Shown here in pieces: positions 52,510-61,492 of a DNA stretch of 64,000 bases. The position numbers and the translations under genes were made by a program. The notes below the pieces were generated by a model. That model made no database searches, was not told the DNA's origin, and saw nothing but the letters and a program-made list of their open reading frames with translations. This stretch comes from Rugamonas rivuli (GTDB lineage: Bacteria; Pseudomonadota; Gammaproteobacteria; Burkholderiales; Burkholderiaceae_D). The DNA lies in the NCBI RefSeq assembly GCF_009380165.1, contig NZ_WHUF01000002.1, positions 310,001-374,000 of the forward strand, read 5' to 3'. Within the stretch, counting starts at the first letter, position 1, and each line of letters opens with the position of its first letter.

Positions 52510-53016
52510 TCACTGAATCGTGGTCTTGGTGCTGGTCGGCTCCGATGCATTGGTGGCGACCGGTTTCAATTGCTCGGCGTTGCGGCATTCGTTGGCCAGC
52601 TGGCGGTTCTGCTTGGAGTCCAGCAGCATGCCCTTGGATGGAATGCCGATCCAGATCAGGCCGTACAACTTGTTTTCGAAACGCTGCGCGCCGGTGGTGG
52701 TGCCCACGCGGGTCAGGCGGTGCAGACGCTTCTTCCAGCGCAGCGCGATGTGCGCTTCGTCGCCGGCGTTTTCATAGATGGTGATCTTGTTGCCCAGTTC
52801 GCAGTCGAACTCGGTCACGGCCGAATCGGTGACGGCCGGTTCATCGGCGTCTTCATCCGGGGTCTTGGTTTCGGCCGGCTTGGCGGCGGCTTTGGACTTG
52901 CCGGCCTTCTTGACGGTTTTCTTGGCCGGCGTGGCGTTCTGCGCGTGGGCGCCGGCGGCCAGGGTCATGGAGGCCAGCGCAAAGCTGCAGGCCAGGAGTA
53001 GTTTGGAGATGGACAT
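52510..53016 (-). CDS. small periplasmic protein with MliC-like domain
   Basis: A 168-residue exported protein: signal peptide (LLLACSFALASMTLAAGAHA), a Lys/Ala/Pro/Glu-rich linker of about 40 residues, then a domain of ~85 residues. The domain pattern FDCELGNKITIYENAGDEAHIALRWKK...LHRLTRVGTTTGAQRFE...GLIWIGIPSKGMLLD...NECRN resembles MliC/PliC inhibitors of C-type lysozyme (two Cys, beta-barrel). This similarity is by eye. The start at 53016 overlaps the stop of the upstream gene (TGATG), so it is translated with it, although it has no obvious TCA-cycle role. Confidence 0.65.
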   Translation of the reverse strand: MSISKLLLACSFALASMTLAAGAHAQNATPAKKTVKKAGKSKAAAKPAETKTPDEDADEPAVTDSAVTEFDCELGNKITIYENAGDEAHIALRWKKRLHRLTRVGTTTGAQRFENKLYGLIWIGIPSKGMLLDSKQNRQLANECRNAEQLKPVATNASEPTSTKTTIQ

Positions 53017-54020
53017 CAAAGTGCTTCCAGGGTTGGTTCGGTGGGGCTGCCGTTGATCAGCGCGGCGGCGGACTCGGGCAAGCTCAGCCCGGCCAGCTTG
53101 GCGCGCTGCAAAACGGTCCAATAGTATCTGTAGCTTGCACGGTCGTGCAAGCGCCCGTTTTGGGAAATTGGCCCCCATTGCACAGCCTCCGCTTCAAGCA
53201 GGATGGCGGCTGCCTCGCTGACCTCGGACAGGCGCGGCGTGAAGGTCTTGATAATCGGTTTGATCTGGTTCGGGTGGATGCTCCACATGCGCGTGTAGCC
53301 GAATTCGGCGGCGGCGCGCTGGGCATCGTTGGCGGCGACCGCCGTGTCCTTGATCTCGGTGGTCACGTTATGCGACGGCACCTTGCCGTGCGCGTGGCAG
53401 GCGGCGGCGATTTCCAGCTTGGCGCGCACCACCAGCGGGTGCGTGAACTGGCCCGGCGTGCGCATCGCGGCGGCGGGGATCGCGCCGTAGTGCGAGGAGA
53501 CGAAATCCATGATGCCGAACGACAGGCACTGCACCTGGGGCAGGGCGGCGATGTCGTAGGCTTCGCGCAGCGCGCCGTGGGTTTCGATCAGCACGTGCAC
53601 CGGTAAGTCCTTGCGGCCGGCCTTGGCGGCGTGGACGTTGATGATCTTGATCGCGGCCGCCACTTCTTTGGCGCTGTGCACCTTGGGCAGCACGATGTAG
53701 GCCAGCGGCTGGGCGGCGGCGCAGATGATCTCCACGTCCTGCGAGAAGAACGGGCTGTGGACATCGTGCACGCGGGCGCCGATGCGTTTGAATTTGTTCT
53801 CGTCCGACAGCAGCAGCTCCGCCACCAGGCGGGCGTGAGCTTCCTCGTTGCCGGCGCTGGCGCCGTCTTCGCAATCGAGGGTGATGTCGAACAAGGGGCC
53901 AAGTTCTTGTTGCAGGGCGATCGATTTGCGCATCAGCTTTTCGGAGCCGGCGTAATGGTCGCAGGCCGGCAGCAGCAGCGGCTGGCGATTGCCCTGGAAT
54001 AAAACCTCGGATGGGTGCAT
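53016..54020 (-). CDS. HpcH/HpaI aldolase / citrate-lyase beta-subunit-like (CitE-like) protein
   Basis: A 334-residue TIM-barrel lyase-like enzyme. Typical positions are LLPACDHYAGSEKLMRKS, FDITLDCEDGASAGNE (metal-binding region), AYIVLPKVHSAKEVAAAI, VLIETHGALREAYDIAALP and WSIHPNQIKPII. Single CitE-like genes, without the other citrate-lyase subunits, act on malyl-CoA, citramalyl-CoA or similar C-C bonds; the substrate here is not clear. The ATG at 54020 (MHPSEVLF) matches family starts; a GTG at 54104 is in frame. It lies between mdh and the MliC-like gene. Confidence 0.85.
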   Translation of the reverse strand: MHPSEVLFQGNRQPLLLPACDHYAGSEKLMRKSIALQQELGPLFDITLDCEDGASAGNEEAHARLVAELLLSDENKFKRIGARVHDVHSPFFSQDVEIICAAAQPLAYIVLPKVHSAKEVAAAIKIINVHAAKAGRKDLPVHVLIETHGALREAYDIAALPQVQCLSFGIMDFVSSHYGAIPAAAMRTPGQFTHPLVVRAKLEIAAACHAHGKVPSHNVTTEIKDTAVAANDAQRAAAEFGYTRMWSIHPNQIKPIIKTFTPRLSEVSEAAAILLEAEAVQWGPISQNGRLHDRASYRYYWTVLQRAKLAGLSLPESAAALINGSPTEPTLEAL

Positions 54021-54123
54021 GCGGGAATGGTCAGTAGATACAGACGCCGCGCTGCTCTCGGCAGCGCGGCGGGTGCGGCGGATCGGTGGTTTAACCGGTT
54101 CCACTTGCGGGTGGTGTCAGAAC

Positions 54124-55116
54124 TTAGGCCGGCAGCAGGTGCTTGACGCCTTCGCGCTCTTCGGTCAGTTCTTTCAGGGTAATGTTGATGCGCTCTTGCG
54201 AGAACGCGTCGATTTCCAGGCCCTGGACGATTTTGTATTCGCCGTTTTCGGTGGTCACTGGGAAGCCGAACATGGTGCCTTCAGGGATGCCGTACGAACC
54301 ATCCGAAGGAACGCCCATGGTGGTCCACTTGCCGCCGGTGCCGACGTGCCAGTCGTGCATGTGGTCGATCGCTGCGTTGGCTGCCGATGCTGCCGACGAC
54401 AGGCCGCGTGCCTCGATGATCGCTGCGCCGCGCTTGCCGACGGTAGGCAGGAAGGTGTTGGCGTTCCATTCCTGGTCGTTGATCAGGTCCTTGACGTTCT
54501 TGCCGTTCACGGTGGCGAAGCGGTAGTCGGCGTACATGGTCGGCGAGTGGTTGCCCCATACGCACAGCTTTTCGATGTCCTTGACCGCGGTGCCGGTCTT
54601 GGCAGCCACTTGCGACAGCGCGCGGTTGTGGTCCAGGCGCAGCATGGCGGTGAAGTTCTTGGCCGGCAGCGATGGCGCCGATTTCATGGCGATGTAGGCG
54701 TTGGTGTTGGCTGGGTTACCGACCACCAGTACTTTGACGTTGCGCGATGCGACGGCATCCAGCGCCTTGCCTTGTACGGTGAAGATCTGGGCATTGGCTT
54801 CCAGCAGGTCTTTACGTTCCATGCCTGGGCCGCGTGGACGGGCGCCAACCAGCACGGCGTAGTCGACATCCTTGAAGGCGGTCATCGGGTCGGAGTGGGC
54901 GGTCATCTCGGTCAGCAGCGGGAAGGCGCAGTCGTCGATTTCCATCATCACGCCTTTGAGCGCTTTCTGGGCTTTTTCGTCGGCGATTTCCAGCAGTTGC
55001 AGAATGACTGGTTGGTCCTTGCCCAGCATGTCGCCGTTGGCGATGCGGAACAGCAGAGCGTAACCGATTTGACCGGCGGCGCCGGTGACAGCAACACGCA
55101 TTGGGGTTTTAGCCAT
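54124..55116 (-). CDS. mdh: malate dehydrogenase
   Basis: A 330-residue NAD-dependent enzyme converting malate to oxaloacetate. The Rossmann motif [14 protein letters not shown] is at the N-terminus, the substrate loop with [15 protein letters not shown] follows, then [31 protein letters not shown] and the catalytic His in [10 protein letters not shown]. This is the cytosolic-type MDH subgroup. GGAG lies before the ATG at 55116. It is the first gene of the minus-strand TCA operon, and its promoter region is shared with the divergent GntR gene, including a 16-bp palindrome. Confidence 0.96.
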   Translation of the reverse strand: MAKTPMRVAVTGAAGQIGYALLFRIANGDMLGKDQPVILQLLEIADEKAQKALKGVMMEIDDCAFPLLTEMTAHSDPMTAFKDVDYAVLVGARPRGPGMERKDLLEANAQIFTVQGKALDAVASRNVKVLVVGNPANTNAYIAMKSAPSLPAKNFTAMLRLDHNRALSQVAAKTGTAVKDIEKLCVWGNHSPTMYADYRFATVNGKNVKDLINDQEWNANTFLPTVGKRGAAIIEARGLSSAASAANAAIDHMHDWHVGTGGKWTTMGVPSDGSYGIPEGTMFGFPVTTENGEYKIVQGLEIDAFSQERINITLKELTEEREGVKHLLPA

Positions 55117-55287
55117 GATGAATCTCCAAAGTGGGAATTAAAACGTTCTCGAAGCTGGACCGGAGCCGGTCCGGGAAAACCGTAATCATACTGCAAATTG
55201 AGCGCTTAGAATCTATGCGGAAGCGTCGGCTATAGCGTCTCGCCGGGGAGTGTAGGCCTGTGGCAGGCATCTGTCAATCCTATCTTA

Positions 55288-55303
55288 TGTCTTATATAAG
55301 ACA
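55288..55303. promoter_or_regulatory. 16-bp perfect palindrome, likely GntR operator
   Basis: TGTCTTATATAAGACA is an exact palindrome in the 246-bp region between mdh and the divergent GntR gene, 60-75 bp before the GntR start. Autoregulation and control of mdh by the encoded GntR protein are the simplest reading. Confidence 0.65.
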
Positions 55304-55362
55304 GATAAGTTATTGCCGGTTTTTCTGGACGGCAGGGGCCATTTGTGGTGAAATCTTGGTCT

Positions 55363-56172
55363 ATGAATTCCGTCCCGCCCAATCCGAACAGCAATTCCAC
55401 CGCCGCCAATGCCGGCGGAGCGGCCGGATCGTCGGCGGGCGCCGCGGCGAATCCGTCGCCGACTTTCTCCCCACTGTACCAGCAAATCAAGGCCCTGATC
55501 ACGCAAAGCCTGCAATCGGGCGAGTGGAAACCGGGCGAGTTGATCCCCAGCGAAGTGGAACTGGCCAACCGATTCAAGGTCAGCCAGGGCACCGTACGCA
55601 AGGCCATCGACGAACTCGCCGCGGAAAACCTGGTGATGCGCAAGCAGGGCAAGGGCACTTTCGTGTCCACCCACCACGAGGCGCGCGCCCACTTCCGCTT
55701 CCTGCGCCTGATGCCCGACGAGGGCGTGCCGCACTACCCCGAAAGCAAGTTCATCGAAGTCAAGCGCATGCGCGCGCCGGCCGACGTGGCCCGCCTGCTG
55801 GACCTGAAGTCCGGCGACGCCGTCATCTTCATCAAGCGCGTGCAGTCCTTCGACGGCGTGCCGACCATCGTTGAGGAACTGTGGCTGCCGGGCGTCACCT
55901 TCAAGGGACTGACCGCCGAGCGCCTGGTCGAATACAAGGGGCCGATGTACGGCCTGTTCGAATCCGAGTTCGGCACCCGCATGATACGTGCGACCGAGAA
56001 GATCCGCGCCGTCTGCGCCGGCGCCGAAGACGCCGCCCTGCTGCACATCGACGCCGCCACGCCGCTGCTGGCGTCCGAGCGCGTGTCGTTCACCTATGGC
56101 GACAAGCCGGTGGAACTGCGCCGCGGCCTGTACTCCACGGAGCGCCATCACTATCACAATGAACTGAACTGA
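55363..56172 (+). CDS. GntR-family regulator with UTRA domain (HutC subfamily)
   Basis: A 269-residue transcription factor. After an N-terminal Asn/Ala/Gly-rich tail comes the GntR winged helix (PLYQQIKALITQSLQSGEWK; GELIPSEVELANRFKVSQGT; VRKAIDELAAENLVMRKQGKGTFV), then the UTRA ligand domain (FIEVKRMRAPADVARLLDL; IFIKRVQSFDGVPTIVEELWLP; RRGLYSTERHHYHNEL). The ATG at 55363 is taken; a GTG six codons earlier is possible. It sits between the two divergent TCA-enzyme operons and so is probably their regulator; the ligand is unknown. Confidence 0.92.
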   Translation: MNSVPPNPNSNSTAANAGGAAGSSAGAAANPSPTFSPLYQQIKALITQSLQSGEWKPGELIPSEVELANRFKVSQGTVRKAIDELAAENLVMRKQGKGTFVSTHHEARAHFRFLRLMPDEGVPHYPESKFIEVKRMRAPADVARLLDLKSGDAVIFIKRVQSFDGVPTIVEELWLPGVTFKGLTAERLVEYKGPMYGLFESEFGTRMIRATEKIRAVCAGAEDAALLHIDAATPLLASERVSFTYGDKPVELRRGLYSTERHHYHNELN

Positions 56173-56300
56173 GTGAGTTGAATTTAGGAGACCCTGAAGC
56201 ACATAAAAAAACCGCTTCAGGCAGCGAAAACAGGGCGCCGTCACACCCCGGTAGCATTGTTGCGCTGATAATACGTTGAGCTACGGAAAGTAGCCGTCGC

Positions 56301-56320
56301 ATAGTGTTGCCAAACACTAT
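56301..56320. promoter_or_regulatory. inverted repeat in the sdh leader
   Basis: ATAGTGTT-GCCA-AACACTAT, an exact 8-bp inverted repeat about 95 bp before sdhC, followed by TTTT. It could be a regulator site or a leader hairpin. Confidence 0.5.
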
Positions 56321-56415
56321 TTTGGTTATATGTAACAATAGATATTGGTTATGAGTGCGAAAATCGGCGAAAATCGCAGTCTCGATATTTTTGTTTATGC
56401 TTAGGAGGTCTTGTT

Positions 56416-56838
56416 ATGTCAGAAGCCGTAAGGGAAGCCCCAAAAAAAGAACGGCCGGAGTTCCGTAACATCCACGTTACCGAATTGTCCAACTACCGCA
56501 TGCCTTTGGCAGCCATCGTCTCCATCCTGCACCGCATCAGCGGCTTCATGATGTTTGCACTGCTGCCTTTCGTGCTTTATCTGCTGGAGCAGAGCTTGCG
56601 CTCCGAGATCTCCTTCGCTTACTACCAAGGGATTGTGTCCTATCCGCTGGTCAAACTGATCATCCTGGCCCTGGTCTGGGGTTATATGCATCACTTCTGC
56701 GCTGGCGTACGCCACCTGGTGATGGATGCCCACATCGGCCTGGACAAGGATTCCGCCCGCAAATCGTCGGCCACCGTGCTGGTGATCAGCCTGGCGCTGA
56801 CCGCCGTGGTCGCGCTCAAACTGTTTGGAGTGTTCTGA
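56416..56838 (+). CDS. sdhC: succinate dehydrogenase cytochrome b556 subunit
   Basis: A 140-residue membrane subunit that anchors succinate dehydrogenase and carries part of the quinone and haem sites. Three transmembrane helices; the family motif SILHRISGFMMF (with the quinone-site Ser/Arg) and the haem His in MHHFCAGVRHLVMD. AGGAGGT precedes the ATG. First gene of sdhCDAB-sdhE-gltA. The next gene starts 1 bp after the stop. Confidence 0.95.
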   Translation: MSEAVREAPKKERPEFRNIHVTELSNYRMPLAAIVSILHRISGFMMFALLPFVLYLLEQSLRSEISFAYYQGIVSYPLVKLIILALVWGYMHHFCAGVRHLVMDAHIGLDKDSARKSSATVLVISLALTAVVALKLFGVF

Positions 56839-56839
56839 G

Positions 56840-57205
56840 ATGGCAAACAACAATGTTGGACCTAAACGCCTGGTAGTCGGCGCCGGCTACGGCATGCGCG
56901 ACTGGCTGGCACAGCGCGTGACCGCCATCATGATGGTGCTGTACACCGCCATCCTGCTGACTTCCTTCCTGACCGGCCAGAACTTCACGTATGAAGGCTG
57001 GGCTGGCTTGTTCGCACAGCAGTGGTTCAAGCTGATCAGCGCCGTGACGCTGTTCGGCCTGTTCTTCCACGCCTGGATCGGCGTGCGTGACATCTGGATG
57101 GACTATGTCAAAGCCGTCGGCCTTCGCCTGACCCTGCAAATCGCCACCATCCTGTGGTTGGTCGCTTGTGCCGTTTGGTCGGTACAGATACTCTGGAGTG
57201 TGTAA
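56840..57205 (+). CDS. sdhD: succinate dehydrogenase membrane anchor subunit
   Basis: A 121-residue second membrane anchor of the complex. Three helices, with [13 protein letters not shown] at the first and [17 protein letters not shown] (haem-side His, quinone-site Asp/Tyr) at the second. The start [11 protein letters not shown] at 56840 fits the coupling to sdhC; a few in-frame codons upstream belong to the sdhC end. Confidence 0.94.
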   Translation: MANNNVGPKRLVVGAGYGMRDWLAQRVTAIMMVLYTAILLTSFLTGQNFTYEGWAGLFAQQWFKLISAVTLFGLFFHAWIGVRDIWMDYVKAVGLRLTLQIATILWLVACAVWSVQILWSV

Positions 57206-57207
57206 TC

Positions 57208-58986
57208 GTGGCAGCTATCAAATCTGCAATCCCTACCCGCCGCTTTGACGCGGTAATCGTCGGCGCCGGCGGCTCCGGCATGCGCGCATCCCTGCAACTG
57301 GCTGAAGCCGGTCTGAACGTGGCGGTGCTGTCGAAAGTCTTCCCAACCCGTTCGCACACCGTGGCGGCACAGGGCGGCATCGGCGCATCGCTGGGCAATA
57401 TGGCCGAAGACAACTGGTTCTGGCATATGTTCGACACCGTCAAGGGTGGCGACTACCTGGGCGACCAGGATGCGATCGAATTCATGTGCCGCGAAGCACC
57501 GAAGGTCGTCTACGAGCTGGAACACTTCGGCATGCCGTTCGACCGTAACCCAGACGGCACCATTTATCAGCGTCCGTTCGGCGGCCACACCGCCAACTTC
57601 GGCGAGAAAGCCGTGCAGCGCGCCTGCGCCGCGGCCGACCGTACCGGCCACGCACTGCTGCACACCCTGTACCAGCGCAACGTGCGCGCCCGCACCCACT
57701 TCTTCGTCGAGTGGATGGCGCTGGACGTGATCCGCGACGCCGAAGGCGACGTGGTCGGCGTAGTGGCCCTGGAAATGGAAACCGGCGAATGCATGATCCT
57801 GGAAGCGAAGACCACCATCTTCGCCACCGGCGGTGCAGGCCGTATCTTCGCCGCTTCCACCAACGCCTTCATTAACACCGGCGACGGCATGGGCATGGCG
57901 GCACGCGCCGGCCTGCCGCTGCAAGACATGGAATTCTGGCAGTTCCACCCGACCGGCGTGGCCGGCGCCGGCGTCCTCATCACCGAGGGTGTACGTGGCG
58001 AGGGCGGTATCCTGATCAACTCCGAAGGCGAGCGCTTCATGGAGCGTTACGCTCCGACGCTGAAGGATCTGGCGCCGCGCGACTTCGTGTCGCGCTCGAT
58101 GGACCAGGAGATCAAGGAAGGCCGCGGCTGCGGTCCTAACAAGGATCACGTCATGCTGGACCTGCGCCACATCGGCGCCGACACCATCGCCAAGCGCCTG
58201 CCGTCGATTCTGGAAATCGGCCACAAGTTCGCCAACGTCGATGCGACCAAGGAACCGATCCCGGTCGTGCCAACCATCCACTACCAGATGGGCGGTATTC
58301 CAACCAACATCCACGGCCAGGTCGTCACGCCAAACGGCGACGGCACGCAGCGCGTGGTCAACGGCCTGTACGCGATCGGCGAATGCGCCTGCGTATCGGT
58401 GCACGGCGCCAACCGCCTGGGCACCAACTCGCTGCTGGACCTGGTGGTCTTCGGCCGCGCGGCCGGCAACCACGTCGTCGCGCAAAACCTGAAGCAGAAA
58501 GAGAACAAGCCTCTGCCTAAGGACGCCGCCGACTTCGCCATGGGCCGCCTGAACAAGCTGGAAACCTCGACCGGCTCGGAAAAAGTGCAGGGCGTCGCCA
58601 ACGACATCCGCGCCACGATGCAGAAGTACTGCGGCGTGTTCCGTACCGACGAGCTGCTGACCCAGGGCGCCAAGGAAATCATGGTGCTCGACGAGCGCCG
58701 CAAGCACGTGTCGTTCAAAGACAAATCCAAGGTGTTCAACACCGCGCGCGTCGAAGCGCTGGAACTGGACAACCTGATCGAAACCGCGAAAGCGACGATC
58801 ACGTCGGCTGTCGCCCGCAAGGAATCGCGCGGCGCCCACGCCCACAGCGATTTCCCGCACCGCGACGACGACAACTGGATGAAGCACACCCTGTGGTATT
58901 CGGAAGGCAACCGACTGGAATACAAAGCGGTCGTTACCAAGCCATTGACGGTTGATACCTTCAAACCGAAACCACGTACTTTCTAA
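57208..58986 (+). CDS. sdhA: succinate dehydrogenase flavoprotein subunit
   Basis: A 592-residue catalytic subunit oxidising succinate to fumarate with covalently bound FAD. FAD-binding signature [20 protein letters not shown], the flavinylated His in [13 protein letters not shown], active-site segments [17 protein letters not shown] and [13 protein letters not shown], and [13 protein letters not shown]. The start is a GTG at 57208, 2 bp after the sdhD stop, giving the usual N-terminus [17 protein letters not shown]; an ATG at 57154 lies within sdhD. Confidence 0.97.
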   Translation: MAAIKSAIPTRRFDAVIVGAGGSGMRASLQLAEAGLNVAVLSKVFPTRSHTVAAQGGIGASLGNMAEDNWFWHMFDTVKGGDYLGDQDAIEFMCREAPKVVYELEHFGMPFDRNPDGTIYQRPFGGHTANFGEKAVQRACAAADRTGHALLHTLYQRNVRARTHFFVEWMALDVIRDAEGDVVGVVALEMETGECMILEAKTTIFATGGAGRIFAASTNAFINTGDGMGMAARAGLPLQDMEFWQFHPTGVAGAGVLITEGVRGEGGILINSEGERFMERYAPTLKDLAPRDFVSRSMDQEIKEGRGCGPNKDHVMLDLRHIGADTIAKRLPSILEIGHKFANVDATKEPIPVVPTIHYQMGGIPTNIHGQVVTPNGDGTQRVVNGLYAIGECACVSVHGANRLGTNSLLDLVVFGRAAGNHVVAQNLKQKENKPLPKDAADFAMGRLNKLETSTGSEKVQGVANDIRATMQKYCGVFRTDELLTQGAKEIMVLDERRKHVSFKDKSKVFNTARVEALELDNLIETAKATITSAVARKESRGAHAHSDFPHRDDDNWMKHTLWYSEGNRLEYKAVVTKPLTVDTFKPKPRTF

Positions 58987-58996
58987 GGGCTAGAAC

Positions 58997-59707
58997 ATGG
59001 CACGCACTCTCAAACTGAAAATTTATCGTTACGATCCGGACCAGGACGCCAAGCCGTACATGCAGGACGTGACGGTCGAGCTGAAAGACACCGACAAGAT
59101 GCTGCTGGACGCACTGCAGCGCATCAAGTCCGACGTCGACGATTCGCTGGCCCTGCGCCGCTCGTGCCGCGAAGGCGTGTGCGGTTCGGACGCGATGAAC
59201 ATCAACGGTAAAAACGGCCTGGCCTGCACCACCAACCTGAACGAGCTGACCGAGCCTATCGTGCTGCGTCCGCTGCCAGGCCTGCCGGTGATCCGCGACC
59301 TGATCGTCGACATGACCCAGTTCTTCAAACAGTACGATTCGATCAAGCCTTACCTGATCAACGATTCGATCCGTCCTGAAAAAGAACGCCTGCAAACCCC
59401 GACCGAGCGCGAAGAGCTCGACGGCCTGTACGAGTGCATCCTGTGCGCGTGCTGCTCGACGTCGTGCCCATCGTTCTGGTGGAATCCGGACAAGTTCGTC
59501 GGTCCAGCTGGCCTGCTGCAAGCCTACCGCTTCATCGCCGACTCGCGCGACGAAGCCACCGGCGCGCGTCTGGACAACCTGGAAGACCCGTACCGCCTGT
59601 TCCGCTGCCACTCGATCATGAACTGCGTCGACGTTTGCCCTAAGGGTTTGAACCCGAACAAGGCGATCGGCAAGATCAAGGAATTGATGGTACGCCGCGC
59701 GATCTAA
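58997..59707 (+). CDS. sdhB: succinate dehydrogenase iron-sulfur subunit
   Basis: A 236-residue electron-transfer subunit. The [2Fe-2S] ligands are in RSCREGVCGSDAMNINGKNG...LAC, and the [4Fe-4S] and [3Fe-4S] ligands in CILCACCSTSCPSFWW and CHSIMNCVDVCPKGLNP. It passes electrons from the flavin to the quinone site. It follows sdhA by 10 bp. A hairpin with a short T-run lies after it, possibly lowering expression of the genes behind. Confidence 0.97.
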   Translation: MARTLKLKIYRYDPDQDAKPYMQDVTVELKDTDKMLLDALQRIKSDVDDSLALRRSCREGVCGSDAMNINGKNGLACTTNLNELTEPIVLRPLPGLPVIRDLIVDMTQFFKQYDSIKPYLINDSIRPEKERLQTPTEREELDGLYECILCACCSTSCPSFWWNPDKFVGPAGLLQAYRFIADSRDEATGARLDNLEDPYRLFRCHSIMNCVDVCPKGLNPNKAIGKIKELMVRRAI

Positions 59708-59717
59708 GCTGCATTTC

Positions 59718-59744
59718 ACGGGCGGCGGCCTCGTCGCCCGTTTT
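59718..59744 (+). terminator. possible partial terminator after sdhB
   Basis: ACGGGCG/CGCCCGT stem with a 10-nt loop, followed by TTTT only. It would attenuate rather than stop transcription into sdhE-gltA. Confidence 0.5.
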
Positions 59745-59765
59745 CGTATAAAGTAGCACATCCAT

Positions 59766-60047
59766 ATGACTGAACCGAACAGCTCAGCGCATCAGGCCGA
59801 CCCCGCCAACCGAGCGCGCCTGCGGTGGCGTTCCCGCCGGGGCCTGTTGGAAAACGATATTATCCTGACCCGTTTTCTCGATGCGCATGAAACCGAATTG
59901 ACCGACGAAGAAGTGGACGCATTCACGCGGCTCCTCGATTTGTCGGACAATGCCCTGATGGATCTGGTACTGGCCCGCAAGGAGCCGGAAGGCGAGGTCG
60001 ATCTGCCGCATGTGCACGCACTGCTGCAGCGACTGCGTCGCGCGTAA
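59766..60047 (+). CDS. sdhE: succinate dehydrogenase FAD assembly factor
   Basis: A 93-residue protein needed to attach FAD covalently to SdhA. The hallmark [20 protein letters not shown] (family motif RGxxE) is at residues ~22-41, followed by [25 protein letters not shown]. Its position between sdhB and gltA is the usual one in betaproteobacteria. No strong ribosome site is seen. Confidence 0.93.
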   Translation: MTEPNSSAHQADPANRARLRWRSRRGLLENDIILTRFLDAHETELTDEEVDAFTRLLDLSDNALMDLVLARKEPEGEVDLPHVHALLQRLRRA

Positions 60048-60109
60048 AGACACACCCAGAAAAGTTTCGTTTTTTTTATTTGTCGCATCTCTCCAAGAAG
60101 GAAGAGTCC

Positions 60110-61411
60110 ATGAACACCTCTGATAACAAAGCCACCCTATCGTTTTCCGATGGCAGCCCATCGGTAGAATTCCCGATCTACAAAGGCACCGTCGGTCCTG
60201 ACGTGATCGACATCCGCAAACTGTACGCCGGCACCGGCAAGTTCACCTACGACCCGGGCTTCATGTCGACCGCGGCATGCAACTCGTCGATCACCTACAT
60301 CGACGGCGACAAGGGCGAGCTGCTGTACCGCGGCTACCCGATCGAGCAACTGGCCGTGAACGCCGATTTCATGGAATCGTGCTACCTGCTGCTGAACGGC
60401 GAACTGCCGAACAAGGTCGAAAAAGAGAAGTTCGTCGAAACCGTGACCAAGCACACCATGGTCCACGAGCAGATGCAATTCTTCTTCCGCGGCTTCCGCC
60501 GCGACGCGCACCCGATGTCGGTACTGGTCGGCACCGTCGGCGCGCTGGCTTCGTTCTACCACGACTCGCTGGACATCAACGATGCCAAGCACCGTGAAGT
60601 ATCGGCCATCCGTCTGATCGCCAAGATGCCTACCCTGGTGGCGATGGCTTACAAATACTCGATCGGCCAGCCGTTCGTGTACCCACGCAACGACCTGTCG
60701 TACAGCGCCAACTTCATGCGCATGATGTTCGGCAATCCGTGCGAAGAATACAAAGTCAACGACGTGCTGGTGCGCGCCCTGGACCGTATCCTGATCCTGC
60801 ACGCGGACCACGAGCAGAATGCATCGACCTCGACCGTGCGTCTGGCCGGTTCGTCGGGTGCGAATCCGTTCGCCTGTATCGCTGCCGGTATCGCCTGCCT
60901 GTGGGGCCCTGCCCACGGCGGCGCCAACGAAGCGGCGCTGAACATGCTGAAGGAAATCGGCACCGTCGAGAACATTCCTGCCTTCATCGCTCAGGTGAAA
61001 GACAAGAACTCCGGCGTCAAGCTGATGGGCTTCGGTCATCGCGTGTACAAGAACTTCGACCCGCGTGCAAAACTGATGCGCGAAACCTGCTACGAAGTGC
61101 TGAACGAACTGGGCCTGCAAGACGACCCACTGTTCAAGCTGGCGATGGAACTGGAAAAGATTGCACTGAACGACGAATACTTCGTTTCGCGCAAACTGTA
61201 CCCGAACGTCGACTTCTACTCGGGCATCGTGCAGTCCGCACTGGGCATCCCAGTGTCGCTGTTCACCGGTATCTTCGCCATGGCTCGCACCATCGGCTGG
61301 ATCGCCCAGTGGAACGAAATGATCGCCGATCCAGAACAGAAAATCGGCCGTCCACGCCAGCTGTTCGTCGGTTCGACCACGCGTGAAGTGAAGCCGCTGG
61401 ACAAGCGTTAA
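60110..61411 (+). CDS. gltA: citrate synthase
   Basis: A 433-residue type II (hexameric, NADH-sensitive type) citrate synthase condensing oxaloacetate and acetyl-CoA. Family positions: [25 protein letters not shown] split over residues 46-70, the first catalytic His in [16 protein letters not shown], the second in [15 protein letters not shown] and the Asp in [18 protein letters not shown] lies before the ATG at 60110; an ATG at 60080 is in frame but behind this ribosome site. Last gene of the sdh operon, ended by a shared terminator. Confidence 0.97.
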   Translation: MNTSDNKATLSFSDGSPSVEFPIYKGTVGPDVIDIRKLYAGTGKFTYDPGFMSTAACNSSITYIDGDKGELLYRGYPIEQLAVNADFMESCYLLLNGELPNKVEKEKFVETVTKHTMVHEQMQFFFRGFRRDAHPMSVLVGTVGALASFYHDSLDINDAKHREVSAIRLIAKMPTLVAMAYKYSIGQPFVYPRNDLSYSANFMRMMFGNPCEEYKVNDVLVRALDRILILHADHEQNASTSTVRLAGSSGANPFACIAAGIACLWGPAHGGANEAALNMLKEIGTVENIPAFIAQVKDKNSGVKLMGFGHRVYKNFDPRAKLMRETCYEVLNELGLQDDPLFKLAMELEKIALNDEYFVSRKLYPNVDFYSGIVQSALGIPVSLFTGIFAMARTIGWIAQWNEMIADPEQKIGRPRQLFVGSTTREVKPLDKR

Positions 61412-61433
61412 TCGCCGGTCCTACGCAGCACAT

Positions 61434-61492
61434 AAAAAGCCCGCCGGTACTGGATGCGCTCTTGAGCGTGTTCAGGCCGGCGGGCTTTTTTT
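61434..61492. terminator. bidirectional terminator shared by gltA and the PEP-CTERM gene
   Basis: Long stem AAAAAGCCCGCCGG / CCGGCGGGCTTTTT enclosing about 30 nt (which has its own small repeat CGCTCTTGAGCG), with T-runs on both strands. The right arm lies within the last codons of the convergent minus-strand gene. Confidence 0.85.

Noticed and set aside
56193..56221. CCTGAAGC...GCTTCAGG hairpin after the GntR gene as a terminator
   Set aside because: The 13-nt A-rich loop and the lack of a T-run on either side make it a poor terminator; it may be chance.
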